Below are positions 21,241 through 33,297 of a DNA stretch of 64,000 bases, in pieces. The notes beneath the pieces were generated by a model. The model worked only from the letters and a program-made list of their open reading frames with translations, was not told the DNA's origin and did not search any database. Each line of letters opens with the position of its first letter. Within the stretch, counting starts at the first letter, position 1. Position numbers and translations under genes: made by a program. The DNA comes from Amorphophallus konjac (lineage: Eukaryota; Streptophyta; Magnoliopsida; Alismatales; Araceae), in NCBI GenBank assembly GCA_022559845.1, contig CM040128.1:80167247-80231246 (forward strand), read 5' to 3'.

Positions 21241-22585
21241 TGTAGACACGCTAAAATTGATGCTATGTTGAGTAAATCTCATGTCACCGTGTGACGCCCC
21301 AAAGTGGACTTCAATATTGGTTTAATATGAAGTTTTTCTATTTTCTATATGTTAATTGTGATTTCTTGGCATTTTTATTTGATAATTGGAATTGACGCCT
21401 TGACGAGGGGCGTCATTTAATTGACGACCAAGCTAGGGGCGTGTTTCAATGAATGGACGACTTCGAGTAGAGGCGTTGATTTCTGGATTTTTACGAATCC
21501 TAAACAAAATGAAAAAATCAAAGAATTGACGTTTAGCGCCCGTATTTGCAGGCGTCAGTTCAAAATCTTTATTAAGGAAAGTCATTTGTTGCCATAATTA
21601 AATCAGGGATTGAGGGTTGAGTGCACGTCGTCATTTTAATTAACGCCTTTGGTGATGTCGTCATTTTTAATTGACGCCCTTTGAAAGGTCGTCATTTCCA
21701 TGTCCGTCTCCCTTTCGCCTGCTTCTTTCCAGTAATGATCCCTTCCCCATTTTACTCCTTGTGTTTATTTGGGAAGAGGGTTTCTTATTGGAGGTCCATT
21801 GCCTTGTTTTAATCCGAATATTACAAGGATTTTTGGGCTATAAATACCCCTAATGTTCTTCTCTCGCGCGGGTGAGAGGGCAATGCATTGTGAGTTTTTT
21901 TTTAACAGGGAGAAGAGAGTTTCTATTTTGCAGGATCTATTTTCAAGTAATTCTTCTTCCTCCTGGTGTTGATTCTTCTTCCACTACGGTCTTCTGCTGC
22001 TGTTAAACTATTTCTTATTTTCTCTCCCAGTACTGCTGCACGCACAGCAGAGAGGGGATCTTGCTTTCAATTTCTCTTATTGGCATTCATTCATCATCTT
22101 CATCTTGTTCTTTCTAGCTATCCTGCTAGAAAACGTTACCACTTTCACATCATATCTTGCTTTCATATATCACTACATTCATATTCTCCATACCCTTTGT
22201 TACTCCTATTAAGGGGTTTAAAAAAACAAAACACACAAGGTGTGTTTATGCCCCACTTGATCAATTTCATGATTTTAGAGCATTGATACTACACTTTTTG
22301 GCTAATCCATTCTTTTCATTTGTTTTGTGTGTCTTTACAAGGGTAATCAAGCTAAGAACCCCCTTCATCGGCTGGCCGGTAGAAGGAGGAAGGAAAAGTC
22401 CACAATTTCACCCACTCAATACAAGGTACATGCGATCACTTTATTTTTCTTGAGGTAACCCCTCTGGCGATCACACTTCTCATTAGCACCACGTGCTTGT
22501 TTATGCCCTCACCCATTAATTCCTTCATTTACATTTTTACTTACTTTTATTTAGTAGATTTTTCTTATTTTAATTGGAATCTACA
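21241..22585 (+). repeat. 3' LTR of element A (1,345 bp)
   Basis: It runs from TGTAGACACG to GGAATCTACA, with terminal inverted repeat TGTAGA/TCTACA. About eight GACGCC/GGCGTC pairs occupy 21289-21700, in the U3 part upstream of a TATA box. The following base belongs to B's pol. Confidence 0.88.
21839..21846 (+). promoter_or_regulatory. TATA box of element A LTR
   Basis: TATAAATA lies about 600 bp into the LTR. B's LTR has the same octamer at the matching place (44278-44285), which supports both. Confidence 0.6.
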
Positions 22586-24864
22586 CTGTCCTTGGGAAAC
22601 CCCTGATCCTATACATCTCGATCATTGAGGACTCCCTAGGGGCGGTCTTAGCACAAGTAGATGACGAAGGGAAAGAGCGGGCTGCTTATTACCTCTCTCG
22701 GTTATTTAACCCGGTTGAGGCCAAATACACCGCCATGGAGAAGACTTGTGCCGCCTTAGTGTGGGTAGCTCAGAAGCTTAAACATTACTTCCTTGCCCAC
22801 CCAGTTAGGTTGATCTCTAGAATGGACCCGATCCGCTATCTCTTAGAAAAGCATATCCTTTCTAGTAGGTTAGCTCGCTGGCAGAGCTTCCTCTCCCAAT
22901 TCGATATCACATTTGTCGTTCAGAAGGTGGTCAAAGGGTATGCCATTGCTGAGCATCTTGCCCATCTCCCCATTCCTCACACCGACTCTATTCAGGACGA
23001 TTTCCCTGATGAGCATCTCTCTGCTATCTCTCATCATCCCTTATGGTCTCTGCACTTCGATGGTGCACTCAATTCTCAAGACCGAGGGATCGGCGCTGTT
23101 CTGCTCACTCCAGAGGGAGTGACAATTCCCTTTGCTTATCAACTTCGATTTTCTGCTACCAACAACATCGCCGAGTATGAAGCTCTCCTAGCCGGATTAA
23201 AGCATGCCTACCTTCTGGGCGCGCGTTACTTGAATATCATAGGGGACTCTCAGCTCATCTTGCGACAAGTTCTGTCCACTTACCGCACTCATGACCCCAA
23301 GCTTAAGTCATATCAAGATTTGGTCACGCTCTTTGCTAGGCAATTCCGTAAGCTGATCTACATTCATACTCCTAGGTCTCAGAACATTCTAGCTGATGCC
23401 TTAGCATCGCTTGCCTCCTCTCTATCTTTCCCTCTCAGTCAGAGTACTGAGACTATCATCGTTCAGAGAATGGACGCACCCTCTCTCCAAGATCCTTGGT
23501 ACATCAACCTCAGGAAAGCTGTAGAGGCAAGGGCTGAGAGGGAAGACCTTAAGGAAGTATCTTTGATGGAACTAGAGGAGATCCTGGAGGAAGAAGAATT
23601 GCCTTGGTATCATGAAATTGAGTTGTTTTGTAAAGACGGATCATTCCCAGAAGGGGCAAATGCCAAGCAGCGCAAGTCAATAAGAAGAGCCGCCTCAAGG
23701 TATACCATCGTTGCAGGAGAACTATACAGGCGTGCTACTAATGGAATGCTCATGAGATGCTTAGATGATGATGAGGCTTGGAAGGTGGCTGAAGCAGCCC
23801 ATTCTAGCGAGTGTGGAGGTCATGTCAATGGCCAGGCTCTAGCGAAGAAGATCCTTAGGCAGGGCTACTATTGACCCACTCTAGAGGAAGATTGCTCCCT
23901 CTACGTCCGGAGGTGTCTTAAATGCCAACTCCACGCTGATAAAATCCACGCTCCAGCTTCATCTCTCCATCCTCTTTCTGCTCCTTGGCCATTCTCTATG
24001 TGGGCTTTCGATGTTGTCGGCCCGCTCGGTGATCCTAATTCTCAGATTAAATAGAAATCCTTTATCCTTACCGCCACTGAGTACTTCACCAAATGGGCCG
24101 AAGCAGAGGCGTACGTAGAGATCAAAGCTTCAACGGTGTGCCGCTTCATCATGAAGAATATCATCTCGCGGTTTGGAGTGCCAAGCAGCATCATCACCGA
24201 CAACGGACCCCAGTTCGTCTCTCAAGAGCTCAAGGACCTATGTAAGAAGTTCAATATTGCATTGCATCATTCATCCCCATATTATCCTCAAGGCAATGGT
24301 CAAGCCGAGGCCACTAACAAAACCCTTCTTAAAATTATAAAGAAAACATGCGAATCTCATAAGTTTTCCAATTGGCCAGAAAGATTAGTGGAAGCTCTGT
24401 GGACTTACCGCACCTCCATCCATACTCTTACGGGGCATACTCCCTACGCTCTTACCTACGGGATGGAGGCGGTGCTCCCATATGAGATCTTGATCCCTTC
24501 CCTTAGAGTGCAGCTCGATAAGGAACTTAATCTCGATGAACGTCGAGAGGCGTTGCTCGTCCAGTTAGAACTCTTGGATGAGAAGAGGATGAACGCGGCC
24601 GATCACGTATCCGTTTACCAAAAGAGAGTTTCGCGTTATTTTCAAAAGAAGGTGATTGAACATAAATTTTAAAAAGCTGATATGGTTTTGAAACGTAAAT
24701 TCATTCGGTCTGCAGGTCCTAGGTCTAAATTACAACCTAACTGGGAAGGGCCGCTCATTGTAAAAGAGGCTTATCCAGGGAATGCTTATCGCCTAGTTAA
24801 CGTAGAAGGTGAGGAGCTCTCTCACGCTTGGAATGGGTTGTATCTTAAGCGTTTCTTTCCTTAG
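22586..24864 (+). pseudogene. pol: RNase H, second RNase H and integrase of element B
   Basis: It starts at GKPLILYISIIEDSLGAVLAQ in RNase H and continues through the second RNase H (LHFDGALNSQDRGIG, NNIAEYEALLAGL, GDSQLILRQV and an intact LADALASLAS). Integrase follows, with an HHCC finger (HSSECGGH, CLKCQ) and a D,D,E core (WAFDVVGPLG, TDNGPQF, NGQAEATNKTL). Three stops break it: TGA at 23872-23874 where A has a Trp codon, TAG near 24051, and TAA near 24670. I see no frameshift. The C-terminal domain ends at a TAG at 24862-24864. Nonsense-only damage suggests decay by C-to-T change. It is close to A's pol but not identical. Confidence 0.88.
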
Positions 24865-25618
24865 AGTCTAACCCGTGCCACCCCGGCAGCAAGGCGTTCC
24901 TTTCCCTTCGCCATGAAAGAAGTCCCGAGTACGGAAATCACACACTACACGACATCCCTGGTCAGGTCTCGCTTTGTAGACATCGTTTCTCCTTGGCCAT
25001 GCTTTGGGGGAAGGTCGAAGTCCCTGTCCGTTTCTTTCTTCGGCTGAATCCAGGGGCAAGAGGTGAATAAGGAGGCGATGACTGATCCAGGCACCCTAAC
25101 GAGAGGAGGTCCCAAATAGGGGCAGTCCGTTATGACCTGACGCCATAGAGCAAAGGAAAAGAAGAAACCAAAGGAGCAATCTTTGTGACAAAATAAAAAG
25201 CATTATATCAAAAGTCTATCGATCATGATCCCAAAGCTCCAAAAGGCAAGAAAGAAAAGCTAGGCATGGCAAGAGTGACAGTACAGTTCCCCACGGGACG
25301 AATGAGCCCGGTCGTATGCATGCCTAGAGTGGACTAAGGTTCGATGACGGACACAAAGCCCCGGCGCAACAGACCAAATCTCTAATGGATTGTCTGGAGA
25401 GGAAATCAAGTCCTAAAAAAACTTCTATATCTGGCCTAAGCTTACCCCCGTGTTCTTTTTTTCCTTTTTTAGGACCAAGATTAGTACCCTGGGTATGGCC
25501 CTGGTAGAGACACCGTCATGCAAGTTGAGCCTTGGCCAGGGGGTTGTCACCTTGTTGCACGCTAACCTCGGGAACTCTCGATGTAATAAGGAGGGCCCAT
25601 GTTGCCGGGGGAAGCATC

Positions 25619-25870
25619 GGTTTTCAAAATCCAAAAAAAATCAAATATTTTAAAATCCAAAAACGTCATATATTTTCAAAATCCAAGAACATCATATATT
25701 TCAAAATCCAAAAACATCATATATTTCAAAACCCAAAAACATCATATATTCCAAAGTCCAAAAAAAATCATATATTCCAAAATCAAAAAAAAATCACATA
25801 TTTCAAAACCCAAAAGAATCAAATATTTCCAAAATCTCACAAAAATTCAGATATTTCCCAAAAACTCCAA
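25619..25870 (+). repeat. AT-rich minisatellite, units of about 24 bp
   Basis: About ten imperfect copies of CAAAATCCAAAAACATCATA with a TATTT link. Tandem repeats in the 3' untranslated region are a known habit of plant Tat/Ogre elements. Confidence 0.8.
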
Positions 25871-26079
25871 AAATTCCATCATACGCATTACATGCATCGC
25901 GTTATTCCTATTATTTCTTCCGCCTATTTAATAAGGCTCCACCCCTTGACCGAATATCAAGAAATGGTCATTCTCTAACTTGTTTTAAGGCAAGGGGTTG
26001 AGTCTAAGAATAGATCTAACTTGTTTCTTGTCTAAGTGTGTGCAGAACGCAGGTTCAAACCCGGGTTAAAATCTCACGA

Positions 26080-26350
26080 CTATGTAGGTCCAGGTCTGTA
26101 ACGCACCAGTTCCAGACCGCCACAGTCATGTAACGGTCCACACCGTGACCGTCACCTTCTTCAGGGCATTGGCTTCATTCTCTCAGCAGGTCCATCTCTG
26201 ACTGTCTTCATGCAGACCGTCACATCCTTCTAACTGTCTGTCGCTAGACCGTTACATCCTCCAGAGAACAGGATTCTCAATCCATTCCCCTGACGGCCTA
26301 TCGCCAGACCATCACATCCTGGTAACGGCCCTTTGCATGACCGTTACACT
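26080..26350. repeat. TAACGGTC/GACCGTTA inverted-pair cluster, downstream of B's DUF7745-like gene
   Basis: About seven pairs, such as TAACTGTCT, 6 nt, AGACCGTTA near 26231 and TAACGGCCC facing TGACCGTTA near 26313. Most end in ACATCC. The arms differ from those in element A although the layout is the same. Confidence 0.7.
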
Positions 26351-26512
26351 CTCCAGAGACTCTGTTTTCAGGTTTTTTTAACCAAATCAAGCAACAACTC
26401 ATGCTCATTTCAATTAAAATCACTTTCATATCATTCACTTAAACTCATTCACTTAAACTTAATGCAACATCAGTTCTGATTGTCAATTTACATCATCATT
26501 TCATGAAAGAAA

Positions 26513-27937
26513 TCAAGCTACATTCAAGTTCCTATCCGCAAGAGGGCGGATCTCCCTCAATTCTTTCACGTAGCCACGGCGTGCTTCGTTGTTCTCTTTC
26601 ACTTCCTCTTGCCACGGACGCACATTACTGATCTCCCACATGGTCAGCGTGTTCCGAACTGCTCTTTCATCCTCCTCGGTCCCCATCTTCCAAGGTAGAC
26701 GGGGAGGGTAGTGTGATAGTGCATGAACTTCGGTTCGAGGTAATCCGATCTGAAGATGGCACCGGTGCGGGTTGTAGATCGCCATGGCAGTATTCCCCAC
26801 TAGCTGGAGGTCCAGGCCCTGACGCCATGGTATTCTAAGCAAAGCGCTCCGAAGGATTCTTGGTCGCATGATGAATTTCTCTAATGGCAAAGTGTTGAAG
26901 AAGAGGCGCCATTCATCCCGTGTTTTCTTGTCCGTCGTCTTGCATTCAACCTGAGAAGAAAATCCAAAGGCACCTCCAATAAAGAACAAAGGGTGGCTCC
27001 CGAAGATCCGGCTAGCAGAAGTTATATCTTCCTTGGGTTGGAATTTGACTCTCACTCCCATCCAGCACTCAAGGAGTATCATGGAACAAAATAGAGGTCC
27101 CCCTAAGCAAGCGGAGCTTAGTCCTTCATAAAGGTATGAGAGGATCGCTTGAGAGATGGACATTCCCTGCCACAACTCGCTAATAATGCTGAGATTTTGG
27201 GTATCTAAGAGGTGGTCGGTAGTGGTGAAAAGGAAGACTCCGCATAAACAAATCGACACCACCTTGGCTATTGCTTCATGTCTCTCCCACTTGTTCTTGC
27301 AATGAGAGACTATCCATTGAGCCATGGGTATTAAGTGAATGTGGTGTGGGCTGATCATGGTCCTCACGTCCTTTGGATTGTGAATGAAATCGCTCAAGAT
27401 CAAGGACGGGTCAATAGGCTCCACCGTATAGCAAACTAGGTCTTTATCCCCCACCTTAGTCTTAGGAAGGGCTAGGTAGGTTTCTACCTCCTCTAATAGG
27501 ACTGAAGCTTCAAAGGAAGGGAATATGAAGGTATGTGTTTGAGGATGCCACAATTCTATGAGAGCTGAAATGCTTGGCCAATCTAAAGATAATTTTTGAA
27601 GGTTGTTACCTAAGACCAATAAAGGTTGGAGGTACCATGCCCTAAGGATTGCTAAGACTTCTAAAGGGAGTTCTTTGATCATGGGAGCCACCCACTTCAA
27701 GTTAGAGTAACATCTTGGACCGGGAAGAGGCTAGAAGAAGAAGAAGAAATCATGAGAAGTTGAAGTGCAGAAATTAATAACTTTTGAACCATTAGAACTT
27801 ACCACCCTTTGAGCACTTGAGCTCAGATGTTTGGGGATTGATGTCAGCCTTTGCAAATCCCCATGTTCCTTCCTTGCTGCTTTAGGTCCGGTGTAGACCT
27901 TCTCCTCCATGACCATCACTTCAAAGCTTCTCTTCAT
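26513..27937 (-). CDS. Antisense DUF7745-like gene of element B, two exons, intact
   Basis: Exon 1 runs 27937-27803 (ATG at 27937, 45 codons) and ends at a GTAAGT donor. Exon 2 starts after TTCTAG at 27730 and runs to the stop at 26513, so the product is about 450 residues with a phase 0 intron. No stop or frameshift is seen. Features include LIELWHPQTHTFIFPSFEA near the N-terminus, a hydrophobic CLCGVFLFTTTDHLLD segment, SSACLGGPLFCSMILLECW and a charged C-terminus. It resembles the DUF7745 family of plant proteins, which often surround mobile-domain genes. The assignment is from memory and should be tested. No enzyme motif is visible. It lies between pol and the 3' LTR, opposite to element transcription, with motif clusters on both sides (26080-26350 and 28140-28632). 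The only related copy in the window, in A, is broken. Confidence 0.75.
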
Positions 27938-28139
27938 GGTGTTTCTGCCCTTAGGAGAGGTTCTTCAGCCCTTGTAGCAGAGAATTAAGGAAAGCTACAT
28001 TTTTTGGCAGAGTTCCTGAGTTTTTAAGGCTTGCTTTTGGCTCTAGGATGATAAGATTTGGGTTAGGAGACCTTATCTTAAGTCTGGGAGAGTTCTAGTG
28101 GGGGTTTAGATGGTTAACCTTCGGGTTTGGGCTCTCACG

Positions 28140-28632
28140 GCGCAATCCGTCTCGGAGTACACCTCATTCTCTAACAGTCTATCGTAGGACCGTCACTTGT
28201 CTCTAACGCTCCAATTCTGGGCCGTCACATTTCCTGTGGGTTTATTTTTGGCCCAATCTCATTCTGTTAAGCCTAACGGTCTGATCTATGACTGTTACCT
28301 TCTGTGACGCGGGGTCCCTAAGCCGTCACATTTTTCTGCTATTTGATCTTGGCTTCTTCTTGCTCAATCATTCCTGACGCTCTGGTTACAGCCGTTACTT
28401 GGCTCTGACGCTCCACATCCGAGCCGTCACATTTTCTGCACACTACTTCAATCTAGCATTGTTCTGTCATCCCTAACGGCCTGGATCTGGCCGTTACATC
28501 ATTCTGACGCTCCCCAGTGGATCGTCACATTTCTTGCTGATCAGGTTGCAGTCTGGTCTCTGTCATCTCTGACGGACTTCAGCTTGTGCGTTACATAACT
28601 CTGACGCGTCTTTCGTAGACCGTCACATTCTC
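28140..28632. repeat. Inverted-pair cluster upstream of B's DUF7745-like gene
   Basis: About ten pairs. The best is TAACGGCC, 7 nt, GGCCGTTA at 28474-28496, a perfect 8-bp match. Others mix TGACGCTC with GAGCCGTCA. Pairs are typically followed by CATTT or CATC. The stretch 28633-29058 has no gene and is rich in CATTCC-like pyrimidine repeats. Confidence 0.75.
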
Positions 28633-30557
28633 TGCTGCTGGGTTTGTGCTATTCCTTTCTGCCTATAGTTCTTCATTTACACATGTCCCGTTCCATTTAC
28701 ATGACTTCAGTCATCCCCTTCATGCCATTTCACACATTTCCACATGCATTTCTATTTCATTCCATTCATTCCACACATTCACACATCCATGCCGCATTCC
28801 TGCCATCTATCCATCTTCACATCCATTTCACATCCACATCCATTCCATTTCATCTGCATTCCATTCACGCATGCATTCATTCACATAAAACAACAAAAAC
28901 ACAAAAAAGAATCTGCATTCATTTCCATTTATATAAGTCATGTACAAGTAAGAAAGAAAAACAAAAAACAAGCTCACTCGGCCGGCGTCTCCCGGGCCGC
29001 CCTTGTCATCACCGTCCTCGGGTCTCCTCGCCGGTGGCGCTATGGAGGCACTCTCCTCCTACTGTCCCCTCTCAGCCCTCTCGTTCCTCCGCTGGCCGGA
29101 AGAGCTGGCAAGGAAATCTGCTACTGATCTGCTCGGGGCAACGCTCCTCCGTGCCCCGCTTTGAGAGGTGCTCCGCTCCGGTCCTCGGCCCATCATCCTC
29201 ACTCTGCGCTCCATCGTCCGCAGTTCGATCTTCAACTCGAAGAGCTGACGCCATGTCTCCCGGGCCTCGGTCCGGTAGCGCTCCAAGTCCGTTGTCCCGG
29301 TCCGGAGTCTCTCCACCTCGGCTCGTGCCTGAGCCAGCTCTGTCCGGAGTCGCTCTGCCTCCGATCGTCCTCGCTCTGCCTCCGCTCGAGCGTGTTCCGC
29401 CTCGGCCGCCGTTGCGGTCAGCTCTCTCGCCTACATTTTGCATTGTCAGGATATTAAGCATTTGCATAAATCAAAAGCATTTAGGTCTAAAGAAGCATTT
29501 AGTTTTTTACCTGCTCCGCGAGGGTGGCCTCCGCCTCCTCGGCCCGAGCAACCGCTCGTGCGAACTCGACATCCCGCTCAGCTCTACCCTCGGCAGGCTG
29601 TGATGAAGATGACAGGGCATTCGGTCCAGCTCTTTGGGCTCCCTCAGCCCGCTGCATTTAGAATTAGAGTTAGTCAATCATGATCAAAAATCATTTAAGT
29701 CTCAGGTTTCAGAATCTTACCAGAAGCTCCAGGGCGGTCCGGTACTTGTCCTGCTGCTGGATGGTTGCGTGGAGTAGCCCCTCAAGCTCAGCTATCCTCC
29801 CCTCAGGGTCTAGCTGCATTTAGAAAGCATATGAGTCAGTGCATATAGGAAATTTTCATGTAAAAGCATTTAGAAATAGGGTTTAGAAGTTCATACCGGT
29901 CGTCGGGTACCTCGGTACACCTGGTCCCTGTACGGCCGGACGAAGGCTTTCAAATACGCCTCATCGCTCTCGGCCCGCTCCTTTACCGCCCGACCTCTCT
30001 TGTTCCAATCATGGACATATTTTACCTTACGGGCACACCAATCCACATTGCCGCTAATCCCCTTTGATGACTTGCCAGGGCGTTCGTCGTCTCGGCGTGG
30101 GAAGGTCACCTCTGGCTGGTGTAGTCCCCGGGTCCGCAAAATCAAGCGGTAGTGGAGTGGCTCGATGACGTTGATGCAGTGCAACCACACGTCTCGCCCA
30201 CGGTATGATAGGGCTGTGTGGACCCATGGCTGTCCCTCAATACTCTCGTCCCGGTACGGGGTCCATCTCACCTGGAATAATGTTAGTTAGTTTGTCAGCA
30301 TTCATAAGCATATAGGAGCATCTAAAAGCATTTAGAGAGCATTTAGAGTTCTGGGCTTACTGATAAGTGTGTATTTTTACATATTAATTCATGATTACAT
30401 ACATTTTTATGAGCTTAAATAATAATAAATATACACGTATCACACTTACTGTTAATTTAGAGTCAAATAGTTAATTTTTTGAAATTAAATAAGTTTAATA
30501 AAGATATTTGCTTATTTATGCAAGCATTCAAAATGCAAAAAATAAGAAAATAATAAA

Positions 30558-30560
<3 letters not shown>

Positions 30561-30599
<39 letters not shown>
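30561..30599. repeat. (AT)n microsatellite
   Basis: About 19 uninterrupted AT dinucleotides lie inside element D. A second, impure AT run lies near 30706-30745. Confidence 0.95.
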
Positions 30600-30601
<2 letters not shown>

Positions 30602-30784
30602 AAATGGGCCAAAAGCCCAAGGACTTGTTCAAAAAGAAAAGAAAAAAATTAGAAAAAAATAGATTTATTTACTATTTTTAGAGATTTTATCAGATTTATA
30701 CATAAGATATATATATATAATATATATTATATATATATATTTATATAAACTAAATAGTGAGTGTGTGTGTGCGTTTTTGAATTT

Positions 30785-31035
30785 GCAGGAACCCGCCCCC
30801 CGCCTTCGCGCGGCACGGGCGACGATGGAGGGGGAGGCGCGGTCAGCGCGCCTCCCACGCGCAGTCAACGCGCGAAGCGCGCGTGGAGGAAGAGGCCAGC
30901 CGCACGTGGGCGCACCGCGCCCACGCGGCCATGCGGCGGGCGGGCGGGCGGCCGGGTGGCGCACCGCCTGGCGCACGCGGCGGCGACTCACGCGGAGAGA
31001 GGAGCGGCGGCGCACACGGGGGCATGCGGCCGTAG
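30785..31035. other. GC-rich island inside element D
   Basis: About 250 bp of very GC-rich, CpG-rich sequence sits between AT-rich flanks. It includes ACGCGCGAAGCGCGCGT, where 7-base arms enclose a 3-base loop, and many GCGC and CGCG words. Frames across it are open on both strands, but that follows from base composition. I see no protein domain. Confidence 0.7.
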
Positions 31036-31225
31036 GAGAGAGAAAGGAGGAGAGAAAATTACCAGAAAAATACCAGAAAAATTAGAAAAAAATCAGAAAA
31101 ATTAGAAAAATGTGCAACACATGCTAGCACACAATTTCAAGTCAAAAATTACAGCAATAGCTTGTGTTTGTCAACAAAAGAAGTAAGAAGTGCTCACATT
31201 CTACAAAGGGGTTGTTGTGTTACCC

Positions 31226-31233
31226 TATATAAA
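31226..31233 (+). promoter_or_regulatory. TATA box of element D
   Basis: TATATAAA followed by GGG lies about 190 bp after the GC-rich island. It is the best core promoter candidate of this LTR. Confidence 0.5.
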
Positions 31234-33297
31234 GGGCTTCAAATGTAATGAAATGGGTGGTTAGCTAAGAGTTGTAAGCTAGGGGTTGCTAAGATTTGTA
31301 AGTGTTTACTTTGTGTTCTTGAAATTCTTACTTGTTGGCTTTAGTAGGAGAAATTTTGAGAGCTTTGTGTTTAAGTTTTGGAGTTGGTTGTTAGTTTGTA
31401 TTGAATATTTTCATTGTACTCTTAGCCATTTTTGGCTCTTCATAGTCAAATTACAAGCTTGTGTGATCCTTATTTCAATTTATTATCTTCTACAAAGTTG
31501 TCCATCTGTAAGTGTTCTTCAACTTCTCTTTCTAGCCTTTCCCTCAATTCCTTCTAGATTGAAAGTTATTTTCCATTTTCTTAAGTGCTATTCTACGTGA
31601 TTACTGTTCATCCGAGGTGATACCTTTAGTATTCTTCTGTTTTGAATCATTTCCCATCTTCTTGTTCCTCTGAGTTCTTCATGAAAGTTGTTCTTCTCTT
31701 GTAGAGCTAAAATTTATTCTTCTACAACTTCTTCTAAATCTTCTTATTTTGAGAGTTATAATTAAGTTTTCACTGTTCTGATTTCTGCCATATTACTGTT
31801 CATCCGCACTGATAGCTTCACTGTCTTCCTCTTGTTCTCTGATTCTGTGTTCTTCATCAAACTTCTTCATCTTTTCATTCTCTACAACTTTCATTTATTC
31901 CACTTCTTCTAATTGTGTCTGGTTTAAAAGTTATTTATCTTCCTAGTTCACCTTAGTTTCATTATAATTGTCTATTTGTTCTTCTATCGATTCCATCCTT
32001 CTAAATTGCATCCCAATCTTTCTAAGGTGGTTTAAATTCAATTCTCTTGATTTTTAAATCTTAACAACTCAAGATTTTCAACTTTCAAATCTACTTCTCC
32101 CTGTGGATTCGACTCGGTCTCATCACTTAACTATTCTATTATATTTAATTTATGAGCCGGATATTTTAATTTCATAGTGTGGCGTATTAACGACGTGCGT
32201 TTTCCGTGCATCACTTACCGCCGTATGCGGGAAAGAATCCAGCTCGTCCTGGATCGCCCGGGTCAATCGAGTGATCGACCCTGAGTCCCTCGCAACTACC
32301 CATCGTCTGGCGATCAGGATCCGCTCGGGGTGGAGTAATGTGCCTCTCCCTATTCCGGGGAGGTATATGAAGCTCCAAATCTGCATTCAAGAGTCATGTC
32401 AGTCATTTGCATTGCATTATCATTTGCATAATCATAATAGAAAGCATTTAAGTCAGATTTACCTGTAGAAAAGGTGAGAAGCCGCCCAGCATGGTCTGTC
32501 GGTCTCTCCTGCTGAGCGACTCGAACAGGAAGGCCAGGACCGCTGCCTCCCATGCGTACTTCCCGACTCTGCCTAAGTCCTTGAGCAATGGCAGCAGTCT
32601 GTAGCAGATCACGTCTGCTCGGGTCGCGAATAGCAGCTTCCCGAACAGTAGCATGAGGAACTGTCTCAGGACGCGATCTCCCTCTGGTCCCGCCTCTGCG
32701 GCCACATGTGGGCGCACCTACTCTATCACTATGCCTATATGCTCCTCAGGTAGCTCTCCCACTGCTATCGCTGCTCCTCTCAGCCCCAGGCTCTCCTGCA
32801 GTCTTGATCTTGACAGCTGGGATGAAGTCTGGCCCGGTCTGATCAAATCCAAGCCCAACAGCTCCTGGGCGAACTCCCTGTAATTCCCGTAAGTCCACCC
32901 GGTCACTACCGCTCTGTGGACCCTCAATCCCGTAATCCGCGCTATGTCTTCCAGCATGGGGATCATGTGGCCCCACGAGAAGATGAATGCTCTGCTGATT
33001 GGATCCCATCTCTCGTGCAATGCATATAGCAGCGGAGTGTCCATCCTGATCGCCTCGATGCTCAGCACCTCGGTGAATCCCATTGCTGCGAGTCGCTCTC
33101 TCTGGTAGTCGGGCAGTGCCTGGTAGACCGCCCGGATCTGAAGCCATGATATTCTTGTTCTTCTTTTTCCCTACATGCATTTAGATCATAACTTAGTCAA
33201 TTGCATCATAAAAACATTGCATAACATTCATATAATAAAAACAAACAAAAAATTAAATAATTAAAAACCTAAAAATCAGTTGTGATCTTTGGTGATT

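Larger units (their letters stand above)
1..22585 (+). mobile_element. Element A: Tat-lineage Ty3/gypsy LTR retrotransposon, left end outside window
   Basis: The order is leader, Gag, protease, RT, RNase H, a second (archaeal-type) RNase H, integrase, a long 3' region with two antisense genes, polypurine tract and 3' LTR. A dual RNase H upstream of integrase is the mark of the Tat lineage of Ty3/gypsy. The right end is fixed by an LTR with TGTAGA/TCTACA terminal inverted repeats ending at 22585. The base after it resumes an RNase H reading frame of another element (B), so A is nested in B. The target duplication is predicted to be CTGTC (22586-22590) but its left copy is off the window. The 5' LTR is not in the window. 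Element E splits the RT gene. Confidence 0.9.
24865..26512 (+). other. 3' untranslated region of element B, no gene
   Basis: It corresponds to A's 12463-13989, with shared blocks near 25300 and 25930-26045. It contains an AT-rich minisatellite (25619-25870) and an inverted-pair cluster (26080-26350). I see no coding sequence. Confidence 0.6.
30361..32213 (+). mobile_element. Element D: probable solo LTR in intron 3 of B's PMD gene
   Basis: It runs from TGATAAGTGT to GTGCATCA (1,853 bp) and is flanked by CTTAC at 30356-30360 and 32214-32218. TG...CA ends, five-base duplication, TATA box and no coding domain fit a solo LTR. The tail contains CCCTGTGGATTCGACTCGGT, a block I associate with gypsy LTR ends. 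The + orientation is chosen from the TATA box. The family is not identified. Confidence 0.75.

Noticed and set aside
28644..29683. Plus-strand ORFs of 319 and 127 codons
   Set aside because: The left part is CATTCC-like repeat and the right part is the complement of PMD exons 6 and 7; no domain in the plus sense.
30761..31105. Arg/Ala-rich ORFs on both strands
   Set aside because: Open frames expected from the GC-rich island of element D.
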